Notes: generated by a model from the sequence alone, not told the origin. Counted from the first letter of the stretch, positions 1-8,227 are shown. The stretch: DNA of 64,000 nucleotides from Planctomycetota bacterium (GCA_003576845.1 QEVJ01000016.1:17011-81010); one strand, 5' to 3'. Program-made: numbers and translations.

Positions 1-870
1 TTGCCGGCGTGCTTCATCAATCCGGGCGACGTGACGCTGATGACCGTGCCGGGTTATCCGGTGGCGGGAACGCACACGAAGTATTACGGCGGCGAGGTGT
101 ATCGCTTGCCGCTGGTGAAGGAGAACGGGTTCTTTCCGGATTTGGAGTCGATACCGGCCGACGTTCGGGAGCGAGCGAAGCTGCTGGTCATCAATTATCC
201 GAACAGCCCAACGGGGCAGGTGGCGACGCGGGAGTTTTACGAGCGGGCGATCGAGTTTGCGAAGCGGAACGACGTGGTCGTGGTGCAGGACGCGGCGCAC
301 TCGATGCTGGTTTATGAAGGGGAGCCGACGAGCTTTCTGCAGGCGCCGGGGGCGAGGGAGGTAGGCGTCGAGGTCCATTCTCTGTCCAAGGGCTTCGACA
401 TGATCGGCTGGCGGATCGGGTGGGTTTGCGGGCACGAGCGGATCGTGCGGGCGTTTGCGGACGTGAAGGACAACAGCGACTCGGGGCAGTTCATCGCGAT
501 TCAGAAGGCGGCGGCGGCGGCGCTTGACGACGACGCGATTCCGCGGCGCACGCGGGCGAAGTACAAGCGGCGGCTGGAGAAGCTTGTGGCGATGCTGCGG
601 CGGTGCGGTTTTGAGTGCGAGATGCCGGGCGGGACGTATTTCTTGTACGCGCGGTCGCCGAAGGGTTTGGCGGATGGGAGGAAGTTCGACTCGGCGGAGG
701 CAGCGAGCCAGTTTTTGATTACGGAGTATTCGATCGTGACGGTGCCGTGGGACGACGCGGGGGCGTATTTGCGGTTTTCGGTGACATATGAGGCGGCGGA
801 CGAGGCGGCCGAGGATGAGTTGATGGCGCTGGCGGAGGCTCGGCTGAAGAGTTTGGGGCCGGTGTTTTGA
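1..870 (+). CDS. dapL: LL-diaminopimelate aminotransferase, 5'-truncated by the window edge
   Basis: This is a PLP-dependent class I/II aminotransferase that would make LL-2,6-diaminopimelate from tetrahydrodipicolinate and glutamate, for lysine and peptidoglycan. The 289 visible residues keep the substrate/PLP motif NYPNSPTG (residues 65-72), the PLP-ring aspartate in VVVQDAAHS (about 97) and the Schiff-base lysine in HSLSKGFDMIGWR (about 130). The family is about 390-410 residues, so roughly the first quarter lies left of the window; the TTG at base 1 is not taken as a start. The segment VKDNSDSGQF and the PGGTYFLY motif fit bacterial DapL better than generic AspC. A perfect hairpin follows the stop. 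DapL is an inference from motifs; another aminotransferase of the same subclass is the alternative. Confidence 0.82.
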   Translation: MPACFINPGDVTLMTVPGYPVAGTHTKYYGGEVYRLPLVKENGFFPDLESIPADVRERAKLLVINYPNSPTGQVATREFYERAIEFAKRNDVVVVQDAAHSMLVYEGEPTSFLQAPGAREVGVEVHSLSKGFDMIGWRIGWVCGHERIVRAFADVKDNSDSGQFIAIQKAAAAALDDDAIPRRTRAKYKRRLEKLVAMLRRCGFECEMPGGTYFLYARSPKGLADGRKFDSAEAASQFLITEYSIVTVPWDDAGAYLRFSVTYEAADEAAEDELMALAEARLKSLGPVF

Positions 871-873
871 TGG

Positions 874-899
874 GTGGCTCGGTCGGGAGACCGAGCCAC
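874..899. terminator. 11-bp perfect stem-loop after the aminotransferase gene
   Basis: GTGGCTCGGTC (874-884) and its exact complement (889-899) enclose a GGGA loop, four bases after the stop codon. A second small GC-rich hairpin with a T-run in its loop (about 902-925) follows. The pair could end transcription, but there is no T-tract after the first stem. It may instead be one of the palindromic repeats scattered through this genome. Confidence 0.5.
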
Positions 900-926
900 A
901 ACGCCGCCGTTTTTAGTGGCGGCGAT

Positions 927-991
927 GTCAGGCCGGCGCGGGTTGGGCGCTGCAAGAATGGTCGCGTCCAACGCCGCTTGGCCTGACCTAC
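927..991. repeat. Dispersed palindromic repeat, copy 1 of 2 (GTCAGGCC...GGCCTGACCTAC)
   Basis: The 65-bp unit begins GTCAGGCCGGCGCGG and ends CGCCGCTTGGCCTGACCTAC. The ends are imperfect inverted repeats, while the central 30 bp or so differs from the second copy at 53998-54061. Conserved ends with a free centre point to a mobile or structure-selected palindromic element. Confidence 0.75.
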
Positions 992-1145
992 GAGGGTGAA
1001 CCGCCCGAGGGAGCGGCTCGCCGTGTGGGGTTTTGGCCCGTATATTTGCGTGGGGCCGTGAGCCAAGCTGGGCAATAGTATGCGCCGGTTGGCACGATAG
1101 GTTGGACGGGACAATTCGGAACACAGAAGCGATAAGGAACAGGTC

Positions 1146-2084
1146 ATGCAGCGTGTTGGTTTGGGTGGTGTATTTGGTTGGCTGGTGTTGTGCGCTATTT
1201 CTCTCGTCGCATGCGGCGGTTGCGGCGGCGGCGGGGGCGAGACAAATAGTAGCGAGAAGCCCTACGGAATTCAGATTGCGGATGCATTGAAAATTCCCGA
1301 TGCCGACAGGCGGTGCGCTAAGCTGCTGGCCATCGGGCAAGATGCGCATAAGAACAAGGCTTCTGAATTCGCGGGCCAGGCGACCTCGGAAGCGGCGAAG
1401 GCTGCCGAGCAGGTGAAGGATACTTTGCCGCGGGCGAAGAGTTTCTCTGCGGTCGCCAAGGTTCAAGCTGCGATCGGCCGCAAATCGGACGCGAAGCGGT
1501 CGGCGAGCAAGGCGGGCGAGGCGGCGGGTAAGATCGAGGAGCTGGGGACGAAGGTCCGGCAGATGCGGGCGGTGGCGGAGGCCTACGCTGCGGCGGGGGA
1601 CAGCGGCACAGCGGGCGATTGGCTCAAGAAAGCCGAGCAGGCGGCGATTACGGCCAGCGAGATTACGGTGAAGGTCGATTTGCTGCGGGAGGTTGCGGCG
1701 GGGTTTACGGCCCTGAAGAACAAGGCCGAGGTCGATCGGATCGTGCAGGAGATGCAGGACATTGCCAAGGCGGAAGCCGACGTGGCGACGCGGGTCAAAG
1801 CGCTGATCGATATCGGACAGGCCTTGACGAAGGCGGGCAACAAGGCGGAGGCGGTGAAAGTGCTGAACGTGGCCGTCGAGGAGGCATCCAAGATCGGGAA
1901 GCCGGACGCGGCGATTTACCGGATGTGCGACGCGGCGGAAGCGCTGGCTGCCGCCGGGCAGGGCGCGAAGGCTTCCGAGGTAGTCGAAGCGGCCCATAAG
2001 CTTACGGCCAAGGTGAAAGAGCCGGACGTCCAGGCCGACGCGATGGCGAAGGTGGCGAAGGTTCGGCGGGGGCTGAACGAGTAG
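1146..2084 (+). CDS. Predicted lipoprotein with helical (TPR-like) repeats
   Basis: The protein has 312 residues. A hydrophobic N-terminus ends in a lipobox-like LVAC (about residues 20-23) followed by a Gly/Cys-rich linker, which predicts a lipid-anchored envelope protein. The rest is Ala/Lys/Glu-rich and made of roughly 35-45 residue helical units, such as MRAVAEAYAAAGDSGTAGDW and RVKALIDIGQALTKAGNKAE, that resemble degenerate tetratricopeptide repeats. The ATG at 1146 follows a purine-rich AAGGAACAGG. No enzymatic motif is seen. A role as a protein-interaction scaffold is inferred only from the repeats. Confidence 0.78.
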   Translation: MQRVGLGGVFGWLVLCAISLVACGGCGGGGGETNSSEKPYGIQIADALKIPDADRRCAKLLAIGQDAHKNKASEFAGQATSEAAKAAEQVKDTLPRAKSFSAVAKVQAAIGRKSDAKRSASKAGEAAGKIEELGTKVRQMRAVAEAYAAAGDSGTAGDWLKKAEQAAITASEITVKVDLLREVAAGFTALKNKAEVDRIVQEMQDIAKAEADVATRVKALIDIGQALTKAGNKAEAVKVLNVAVEEASKIGKPDAAIYRMCDAAEALAAAGQGAKASEVVEAAHKLTAKVKEPDVQADAMAKVAKVRRGLNE

Positions 2085-2114
2085 TGGTTTGTCAACGCTG
2101 AGAATTGGGGTGAG

Positions 2115-2190
2115 ACTGCCGGCTTGTCCAGAAGTGCGATTCGAGCGGCAACGTCAAACGACGACTCTCACTGCCGGACAAGCCAGCAGT
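2115..2190. repeat. Intergenic inverted repeat (ACTGCCGGCTTGTCC type)
   Basis: ACTGCCGGCTTGTCC (2115-2129) pairs with GGACAAGCCAGCAGT (2176-2190) with one mismatch in 15 and a 46-bp loop. It fills the gap between the lipoprotein and the radical SAM gene. The core GGCTTGTCC is shared with the longer palindrome at 12961-13061. Confidence 0.7.
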
Positions 2191-2287
2191 GGCACCCAAT
2201 TCGCTGGAACCGAGAGCGCTGCGGCGGTTGAGCGGTGGCGATAATCGATTGGGTCGTGACTGGCTCCTGACGCTTGTCTTATGCGCG

Positions 2288-4165
2288 ATGCTCAACACGG
2301 CTCTTCGCAATTATGTGGTGAACCGGATACTGCCGCGGGTGCGGACGCCGGCGCAGTATTTGGGCGGCGAGTTGAACGTGGTGGTGAAGGATCACCGCGC
2401 GGTGCGCGGCAAGTTGTGCCTGGCGTTTCCCGACGCTTACACGATCGGGATGAGTCATCACGGGTTGCAGGTGCTCTACACGCTAATGAATAGCGACCCG
2501 GATTGGGCTTGCGAGCGGGCGTTCACGCCGTGGCTCGACATGGAGGCGGAACTTCGCGCGCACGATGTGCCGCTGTATAGCCTGGAGACGTTTACGCCGC
2601 TGTGCGATTTCGACGTGCTCGGCTTTACGCTGCAGTACGAGATTTGCTCGAGCAACATTCTGACGATGCTCGATTTGGGACGGATTCCGCTGCGGTCCGT
2701 CGAGCGGACGATGGCCGACCCCTTGGTGATTGCCGGGGGCCCTTGCGCGCAGAATCCGGAGCCGTTTGCGCCGTTCGTGGACGTGTTCGTGACGGGGGAC
2801 GGGGAGCCGAGTTTGCCGCGGATTTGCAATGAGTGGCTCGAATTGAAGCGGGAGTCGGGATTCGGGATTCGGGATTCGGGGAAGAATGGTAGTCCGAACG
2901 CTCGATCCTCGATCCTCGATCCTCAATCCTCGCGCCGGCAGCGCGAAGAGATGCTTGCGCGATTGGCGGCGAAGCTTCCGTTTGCGTACGTGCCGCGGTT
3001 TTATGAGCCGGAGTATTCGGCTGGGGATGGGCGGTTCGTGGCGATCAACCGGACGCGGGCCGACGTGCCGGAGACGATCGAACCCTCCGTTATTTCGGAT
3101 TTGGACGCGATTGAGCTGCCGACGAAGCCGATCGTGCCGTTCGTGGAGTGCGTTCACGATCGGATTGCGATCGAGATCATGCGCGGGTGCCCTTGGCAGT
3201 GCCGGTTTTGTCAGAGCACGGTGATCAAGCGGCCGCTAAGGATTCGCGAGGTCGAGACGATCGTCGAAGCGGCGCTCGAATCATATCGGAACACGGGCTA
3301 CGACGAAGTGTCGATCCTGTCGCTGTCGTCGAGCGATTATCCGCACTTCGAGGAGTTGGTGCGGCGGCTCGGCGAGGTGTTCAACCCGTTGGGCGTGAAC
3401 TTGCAGATTCCGAGTCTGCGGGTGAACGAGATGCTCAAGACGGTGGCGCGGATCATTCCGGCGACGAGCCGGAGCGGGCTGACGCTGGCGCCGGAAGTGG
3501 CGCGGGACGACATGCGGGAGCAGATTCGCAAGAAGATCAAGAACGAGGACTTGTACGAAGGCTGCCGCGTGGCGTTCGAGAACAGGTTCAACCGCGTAAA
3601 GCTGTATTTCTTGTGCGGATTGCCGGGCGAGCGGCAGGTCGATCTCGACGGGATCGTGGATATGGCGGAGACGATCGCGCGGATCAGCCGCGAGGTTCGC
3701 GGGCGGTATTTGGAGGTCGTGGCGAGCGTGTCGAACTTCGTGCCGAAGGCACACACGCCGTATCAGTGGAACGCGATGCAGCGGCGGGAGTATTTCGATT
3801 GGGCGCACCGGTACATGCGGCGGCGGGTGAAGATCAAGTCGGTGAAGCTCAAGTATCACGACACGGAAACGAGCCTGCTGGAAGGCATTTTGAGCCGAGG
3901 CGACCGGCGGGTGGCGGAGGCGGTCGAGTTGGCATGGCGGCGCGGTTCGCGGCTGGAAAGCTGGACCGAGCAGATGAAGGCGGAGTTGTGGTGGGACGCG
4001 CTGCGGGACGCGGGCATCGACATCGAGCAGGCGTTGCACCGGCCGTACGAACTGGTCGACCGATTGCCGTGGGACCACATCAACGTGAAGAAGGGGCGGA
4101 CGTTCCTGGAAAAGGAGCACGAGCGGTCGGTGGTGCAGCTTTCGGCGATGGCGGATGCGGAATGA
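2288..4165 (+). CDS. B12-binding radical SAM protein (TIGR03960-like)
   Basis: The protein has 625 residues from the ATG at 2288. The N-terminal part looks like the cobalamin-binding (Rossmann-like) region of B12-radical SAM proteins. The radical SAM cluster motif CPWQCRFC (C-x3-C-x2-C, about residues 301-308) is intact and follows HDRIAIEIMRG. Downstream sequence fits the SAM barrel (LTLAPE, YFLCGLPGE). The substrate is unknown; relatives are often encoded near RNase G/Rne-type genes, which are not seen here. Between the two domains, about residues 188-216 are encoded by short-period repeat DNA identical in style to intergenic repeats elsewhere in the window, and the frame stays open. An in-frame ATG at 2281 is out of frame with this protein and was not used. 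Confidence 0.88.
   Translation: MLNTALRNYVVNRILPRVRTPAQYLGGELNVVVKDHRAVRGKLCLAFPDAYTIGMSHHGLQVLYTLMNSDPDWACERAFTPWLDMEAELRAHDVPLYSLETFTPLCDFDVLGFTLQYEICSSNILTMLDLGRIPLRSVERTMADPLVIAGGPCAQNPEPFAPFVDVFVTGDGEPSLPRICNEWLELKRESGFGIRDSGKNGSPNARSSILDPQSSRRQREEMLARLAAKLPFAYVPRFYEPEYSAGDGRFVAINRTRADVPETIEPSVISDLDAIELPTKPIVPFVECVHDRIAIEIMRGCPWQCRFCQSTVIKRPLRIREVETIVEAALESYRNTGYDEVSILSLSSSDYPHFEELVRRLGEVFNPLGVNLQIPSLRVNEMLKTVARIIPATSRSGLTLAPEVARDDMREQIRKKIKNEDLYEGCRVAFENRFNRVKLYFLCGLPGERQVDLDGIVDMAETIARISREVRGRYLEVVASVSNFVPKAHTPYQWNAMQRREYFDWAHRYMRRRVKIKSVKLKYHDTETSLLEGILSRGDRRVAEAVELAWRRGSRLESWTEQMKAELWWDALRDAGIDIEQALHRPYELVDRLPWDHINVKKGRTFLEKEHERSVVQLSAMADAE
2850..2933. repeat. Heptad-repeat palindrome inside the radical SAM gene
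   Basis: The left arm (2850-2881) is repeats of GGGATTC. The right arm (2901-2933) is repeats of CGATCCT. Both heptads recur between genes (for example 8228-8314 and 20048-20175). Here they are translated as a Ser/Arg/Asp-rich linker without a stop. Confidence 0.85.
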
Positions 4166-4170
4166 TGGGG

Positions 4171-4209
4171 CGTGGACAGCGGGCAGTGAACAGTGGACGG
4201 TGGACGTGG
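4171..4209. repeat. CAGTGG-type short-period repeat, left of the 4234-4695 gene
   Basis: Tandem variants of GTGGACAG/CAGTGAA with a period near 7 bp lie just after the radical SAM stop. The same type recurs at 4706-4749 and, inverted, at 4868-4888. Confidence 0.6.
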
Positions 4210-4233
4210 TTCGTCGCGGGAGCGACCGCGCGA

Positions 4234-4695
4234 TTAGCTATCTTGGACGATCGAGTGCTGGAAGCCTAACGAGTCGAAGCTGGCGAGGAGGGCGGAGCGG
4301 GCGACGTTTTCCAGATGGGTGCGGACGTTGTGCTCGTGGCAAGTGAACGCGGCCTGAAACACGGCTGGCGGCACGAGGACTTGGGCGATCGTGGTGCCTT
4401 CGTTCTGATTGAGGCGCGTTCGGGCGAGGGCGGCGTTGTTGACCTGAATCTGGAGGTTCGCGGCGCCGGTGGACGTGTTGGCCTGGCGGTCGAGACGTAC
4501 GGTGAAGGCCGCGTTTCGGCGTTGGAAGTTGCCGATATCGGTGATTTCGCGTCCGGCGGGATCGAGATGCTCGAACCGCAAGGCGGAGACGACGTCGCGG
4601 ACTTCGACGGGATGGGCAAGGCCGCGGACGCGGGGCGAAAACCCGCGGATTTTGACGGCGTCTTTGACCCAGGAGAAATGGGGTAGTTTTGCCAT
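4234..4695 (-). CDS. Hypothetical protein
   Basis: The protein has 153 residues, starting MAKLPHFSWVKDAVK. It is soluble by eye, with no signal peptide or membrane segment, and no family is recognised. The middle is rich in Asn/Gln and beta-type patterns (AFTVRLDRQ, ANLQIQVNNA), and the C-terminal half contains ALLASFDSLGF. Minus-strand composition looks more protein-like than the overlapping plus-strand frames. No clear Shine-Dalgarno is present. It stands alone between CAGTGG-type repeats, and convergent transcription meets it from the radical SAM gene. Confidence 0.55.
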   Translation of the reverse strand: MAKLPHFSWVKDAVKIRGFSPRVRGLAHPVEVRDVVSALRFEHLDPAGREITDIGNFQRRNAAFTVRLDRQANTSTGAANLQIQVNNAALARTRLNQNEGTTIAQVLVPPAVFQAAFTCHEHNVRTHLENVARSALLASFDSLGFQHSIVQDS

Positions 4696-4705
4696 GGATA
4701 GAGAG

Positions 4706-4888
4706 CAGCGGGTAGTGGGCTGTGTGCAGTGGTCAGTGGGCAGTAGGTCGTGTACGGAGCGCGGCCTTTTTCCAAGGAGTATTCTCGCCGCGCGCAGGGC
4801 CGCGGTTGACTGAATTCTTTCCGGATCGGCAAGGGTCGCAACACAAGCGCTGCACGACGCGTCTGCGGACTACTGGTTACTGTCTACT
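4706..4888. repeat. CAGTGG-type inverted repeat pair
   Basis: The left arm (4706-4749) is tandem CAGTGGT/CAGTGGG/CAGTAGG. The right arm (4868-4888) is the inverse type and contains the stop codon region of the aminopeptidase gene. The intervening 118 bp contain no recognisable gene. Confidence 0.55.
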
Positions 4889-6179
4889 TTGCGCGGGCCA
4901 TGAGCGCTTCGATCTCGTCAGCCTCGACCGGGATGCCTGCCATCAGGTCGACTGGGCCGGTTTCGGTGATGAGGACGTCGTTTTCGATTCGGATGCCGAA
5001 GCCTTCTTCGGGGATGTAGATGCCTGGCTCGACGGTGATGACCCAGCCGGGTGCGAAGGGTTCGTGGGGCGAGCCGACGTCGTGGACGTCGAGGCCGAGC
5101 GGATGGCCGAGGCCGTGCATGAAGTATTTGCGGCAGGGCGGCTCGTCGGGGTCGTAGGGCTTTGTGAGGTCTTCTTCTTTGAGGAAGCCGAGTTGCAGGA
5201 GTTCGTCGTTCATCATGGCCTGGGCTTCGCGGCGCCACTGGCGATTGACCTTGCCGACGACGGCGCCGGCGATGGACGCCCGCATGACGCGGAGGACGGC
5301 GTCGTAGACGGCGCGTTGGCGGGGCGTGAAGCGGCCGCCGACGGGAATGGTCCGCGTGAGGTCGGCGTTGTAGTTGGCGTAGCTCGCGCCGACGTCGAGG
5401 AGCAATAGATCGCCGTCGTGGCAGGGCTGGTCGTTGGCGATGTAGTGGAGGACGCAGGCATTTGCGCCGCCGGCGACGATGGGCGTGTAGGCGAATTTGG
5501 CGCGGCGGCGAGTGAATTCGTGGATGAACTCGGCTTCGACTTCGCATTCGTTCACGCCGGGGCGGACGAACGAGAGGACGCGGCGAAAACCAGAGTCGGT
5601 AATGTCGATCGCCTGCTTGAGCAGGTCCAGTTCGGCGGGCGACTTGACGAGCCGCAGGCGATGCAAGAGCCGGGCGAGGCGGTGGTACTGGTGCAGCGGG
5701 TAGCGGCGGCGGCAATCGCGGACGAAGCGTTCGTCGCGGGTTTGCACTTCGCGGGTGGAGCGGGCGTGCTCGTTGCTATTGAGGTAGACGTGCTCGGCTT
5801 CGCACATCAACTGATGGAAGATGGTCGGAAAGTCGGAAAGCCACTTGACGGTTTTGACGCCGGAGACGGCCGTGGCTTCGTCCTTGGAGAGCTTGTGGCC
5901 TTCCCAAGTTTTGAGATGCTCGTTGGGCTCGCGGAGGAACAGGATTTCGCGGTGCTTTTCCTCGGCGGAGTGTGGCGCGAGGACGAGGATCGACTCTTCC
6001 TGCTCGATGCCGGAAAGATAGAAGAGATCGGCGTTGGGATGGAGCGGGAGCGAACCGTCGGCGTTGGTCGGCAGGACGTCGTTGGCGTTGACGACGGCGA
6101 CCGCGTTGGGCAGGAGCAGCTCGGCGAGGCGGCGACGGTTGTCGGCGAAGAGGTCGGGAGCGATGGGGGCGTGACGCAT
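4884..6179 (-). CDS. Xaa-Pro aminopeptidase (M24B), AmpP type
   Basis: The protein has 431 residues, the normal length for AmpP/PepP-type Xaa-Pro aminopeptidases, which remove an N-terminal residue preceding proline. The N-terminal creatinase-like domain (about 1-175) contains LFYLSGIEQEES. The C-terminal pita-bread domain has all five metal ligands: Asp in LLDVGASY (about 262), Asp in NADLTRT (about 273), His in MHGLGHPLGLDVHD (about 354), Glu in TVEPGIY (about 384) and Glu in RIENDV (about 399). There is no signal peptide, so it is probably cytoplasmic. The ATG at 6177-6179 directly abuts a repeat palindrome, so no Shine-Dalgarno can be seen. The next gene upstream on the same strand is the AAA ATPase. 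Confidence 0.93.
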   Translation of the reverse strand: MRHAPIAPDLFADNRRRLAELLLPNAVAVVNANDVLPTNADGSLPLHPNADLFYLSGIEQEESILVLAPHSAEEKHREILFLREPNEHLKTWEGHKLSKDEATAVSGVKTVKWLSDFPTIFHQLMCEAEHVYLNSNEHARSTREVQTRDERFVRDCRRRYPLHQYHRLARLLHRLRLVKSPAELDLLKQAIDITDSGFRRVLSFVRPGVNECEVEAEFIHEFTRRRAKFAYTPIVAGGANACVLHYIANDQPCHDGDLLLLDVGASYANYNADLTRTIPVGGRFTPRQRAVYDAVLRVMRASIAGAVVGKVNRQWRREAQAMMNDELLQLGFLKEEDLTKPYDPDEPPCRKYFMHGLGHPLGLDVHDVGSPHEPFAPGWVITVEPGIYIPEEGFGIRIENDVLITETGPVDLMAGIPVEADEIEALMARAK

Positions 6180-6180
6180 T

Positions 6181-6375
6181 GTCGGGGGGCAGGGGTCGGG
6201 GGTCGGGATTCAGGGGTCAGGGGAATACGTGGCGACACGGCGCCACGTTTGCGCGCGTGCATTTTGGCCCGGATTGCGCGGTCGTGAAAGACGCCCGCGA
6301 GTTTAGGTCGGCGCCGCAATCGCCGAATCCCGAATCCCGAATGCCGATTCCTGACCCCCGACACCTGACCCCCGA
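6181..6375. repeat. Large heptad-repeat palindrome filling an intergenic gap
   Basis: The left arm (6181-6225) is G-rich tandem GGGGTCG/GGGATTC/GGGGTCA. The right arm (about 6318-6375) is the complementary type, GAATCCC/TGACCCC. The arms run from one base upstream of the aminopeptidase ATG to the base before the AAA ATPase stop codon, so essentially the whole gap is the element. Confidence 0.8.
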
Positions 6376-7671
6376 CTACGACATGCCCTGGACCACCGTG
6401 AAGTAGCTGCGGACGACGATGTCGAAGTATTCGGGCTTCATTTCGAGGGGGATGTCGTGGTAGGCGTGGCAACGGCGCATGCGGAGTTTGCGGGGCTTGT
6501 AGTGGTTCTCGATGAGGTAGTCGACGACTTCGCTATCGTAGTCGCAGTTGTAGGAGGCGGCGTAGAGCTGGAAGAGGTCGTGGAATTCCTTTTCGTTCGG
6601 GTCGGTGATCTCGATTTTGTAGGGAATGCGGCGGAGGAAGGCTTCGTCGACGAGGTCCTTCGGCTCGAGGTTGGTCGAGAAGATGATGAGCTGCTCGAAG
6701 GGGACTTGGATCTTCTTGCCGGTGGCGAGCGTGAGGAAGTCTTGCCGCATTTCGAGCGGGACGATCCAGCGGTTGAGGAGTTCGAGCGGTTCCATCCGCT
6801 GGCGGCCGAAGTCGTCGATGAGCAAGCAGCCGCAGTTGCTCTTCATTTGCAGCGGGGCTTCGCTGATGTTGCCGCGGGGATCGTGGCGGATTTCGAGCGA
6901 GTCCATCGTGAGCTCGCCGCCGACCATGACGGTGGGGCGGCGGATTTTCACCCAGCGGGCATCGTGCTCGGCTTTGACCAGGCTGCTCTCGGTCGGCGGC
7001 ACGATCTCGTGATAGGCCTCGTCGTAGACCTTGACGATCTGGTTGTCGTCGACGACGGCGGAAGGAATCCAGATCGACTGGCCGAAGCACATCGTGATGC
7101 ACTTGGCAAGGGTCGATTTGCCGTTGCCGGGCGCGCCGTAGAGGAACAAACCCGCGCCGGAGTTGATGGCCGGGCCGAGCGAATCGTACAGGCTGGGGTC
7201 GACGCAAATTTTCGCGAAGGCGCGTTCGAGGTTCTCGCGGCGTGGGGCTTCGGCGCGAATCGTTTGGGCTTCGACGGACACGATGTAGTCGGCGAGCGGG
7301 GCCGGTGCGGGACCGACGTAGGCACACGCGGCGGCGTAGGTCGCGGCGCGCTCTTGGCCTTGCTCGGTGAGCTTGTAGTAGTAGTCGGACAGCGGCGCGG
7401 AGCCGGTGTGGCAGATCACCATGCGGGCGCGAAGCTGCCGGAACAGCTCTTCGAGGATGCCGAACGGCAGGCAGATTTGCTGGGCGATTTGGCGCCCGCT
7501 CGCCGTGCCGATCAAGGCGAGGTATTTGAGCACGAGCGATTCGACCATGCCGGCGGTGAGGCCGGTTTCGTCGAGCGAGCGCGGCGGCGTGGGCCAGTAG
7601 CCGTCGTCGCGCAAGAGGTTGGCGAGAATGCCGGAGCCGACGACGGACGAGTGGGTATCGGTGGCGGGCAT
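6376..7671 (-). CDS. AAA family ATPase with N-terminal winged-helix-like region
   Basis: The protein has 431 residues. Residues 40-110 look like a winged helix (LVLKYLALIGTASGRQIAQQ ... YKLTEQGQERA). The ATPase domain has Walker A GAPGNGKST (179-187), Walker B CLLIDDFG (acidic pair 286-287), sensor-1 Asn in IIFSTN (334) and candidate arginine finger residues in FLRRIP (347-348). It belongs to a widespread but poorly characterised group of predicted ATPases; a chaperone-like or MoxR-like remodelling role is possible but not shown. There is no membrane segment. The start codon is four bases from G/C-rich repeat DNA (7676-7710), and no Shine-Dalgarno is visible. Confidence 0.85.
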   Translation of the reverse strand: MPATDTHSSVVGSGILANLLRDDGYWPTPPRSLDETGLTAGMVESLVLKYLALIGTASGRQIAQQICLPFGILEELFRQLRARMVICHTGSAPLSDYYYKLTEQGQERAATYAAACAYVGPAPAPLADYIVSVEAQTIRAEAPRRENLERAFAKICVDPSLYDSLGPAINSGAGLFLYGAPGNGKSTLAKCITMCFGQSIWIPSAVVDDNQIVKVYDEAYHEIVPPTESSLVKAEHDARWVKIRRPTVMVGGELTMDSLEIRHDPRGNISEAPLQMKSNCGCLLIDDFGRQRMEPLELLNRWIVPLEMRQDFLTLATGKKIQVPFEQLIIFSTNLEPKDLVDEAFLRRIPYKIEITDPNEKEFHDLFQLYAASYNCDYDSEVVDYLIENHYKPRKLRMRRCHAYHDIPLEMKPEYFDIVVRSYFTVVQGMS

Positions 7672-7675
7672 GGCG

Positions 7676-7710
7676 GGTCGGGGGTCGGGAGTCGGGGGTC
7701 AGGGGCCGGG
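7676..7710. repeat. Heptad-repeat arm at the AAA ATPase start
   Basis: This is tandem GGGTCGG/GGGAGTC/GGGGTCA, one arm type of the 6181-6375 palindrome, placed where the ribosome binding site of the minus-strand gene would be. No matching opposite arm was found nearby. Confidence 0.6.
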
Positions 7711-7931
7711 GCGAACGGTTCGGCGCGAGGCCCCGCAAGTTTAGGTCGCGGGGGCGGCAGAAGGATTGCCCGCGAATCGGCGGCGTGTCGATTGGCGCGG
7801 TTGTAGCGGCGGGGTGCCTCGATGGCGGCATATCCGGCAGAGTCCGGGCGGCCCGCAACGTTCGCGCGACGGAGTAGGCTTGTTGTAGAGAGCCACCACG
7901 ATGCGTCTTCGTCGATCGAGAGGGTTGTGAC

Positions 7932-8216
7932 ATGTTGATCGAAATGGAATCGCTGACCGACGAGCAACGGGCGTTGCTCAAAGCGGCCGTCGGCAACGGG
8001 GGAAGTCTGGCGTTGTTTCGCCGGAGCGACACGCGCGGACCGGCCGTCCGCACGCCGACGCGGAAGTTCTTCGATCCGCGCGACTCGAGCGTCGCCCAGC
8101 GTTACATCGACAGTCTGCGGAGTCTCGTCGAGCTGTCGATGCTGCGGCCGAAGTCGGCCGAAATTTTCGAGCTGACGAACCAAGGCTGGGAGATGGCGGC
8201 GAAGGTTGGGCGGTAG
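7932..8216 (+). CDS. Small hypothetical protein
   Basis: The protein has 94 residues and no signal peptide or transmembrane segment. The C-terminal half (VAQRYIDSLRSLVELSMLRP ... FELTNQGWEMA) has the helix pattern and final 'E-L-T-x-x-G' feature often seen at the wing of winged-helix proteins, so a DNA-binding fold is possible. The assignment rests only on that short pattern. It is divergent from the AAA ATPase gene, and a palindromic repeat follows its stop. Confidence 0.6.
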   Translation: MLIEMESLTDEQRALLKAAVGNGGSLALFRRSDTRGPAVRTPTRKFFDPRDSSVAQRYIDSLRSLVELSMLRPKSAEIFELTNQGWEMAAKVGR

Positions 8217-8227
8217 GTGGAAGGATC

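Noticed and set aside
501..1997. A 498-residue open frame on the minus strand
   Set aside because: It runs antisense through the aminotransferase and lipoprotein genes and is Arg/Pro-rich without family motifs, which is typical of a shadow frame in GC-rich DNA.
2189..2287. Upstream extension of the radical SAM protein
   Set aside because: The added 33 residues are Arg/Ser-rich, overlap an intergenic palindrome flank and lack similarity to the family.
4266..4844. A 192-residue minus-strand frame overlapping the 4234-4695 gene
   Set aside because: It is Ser/Pro/Arg-rich, begins inside repeat DNA and overlaps a more protein-like frame.
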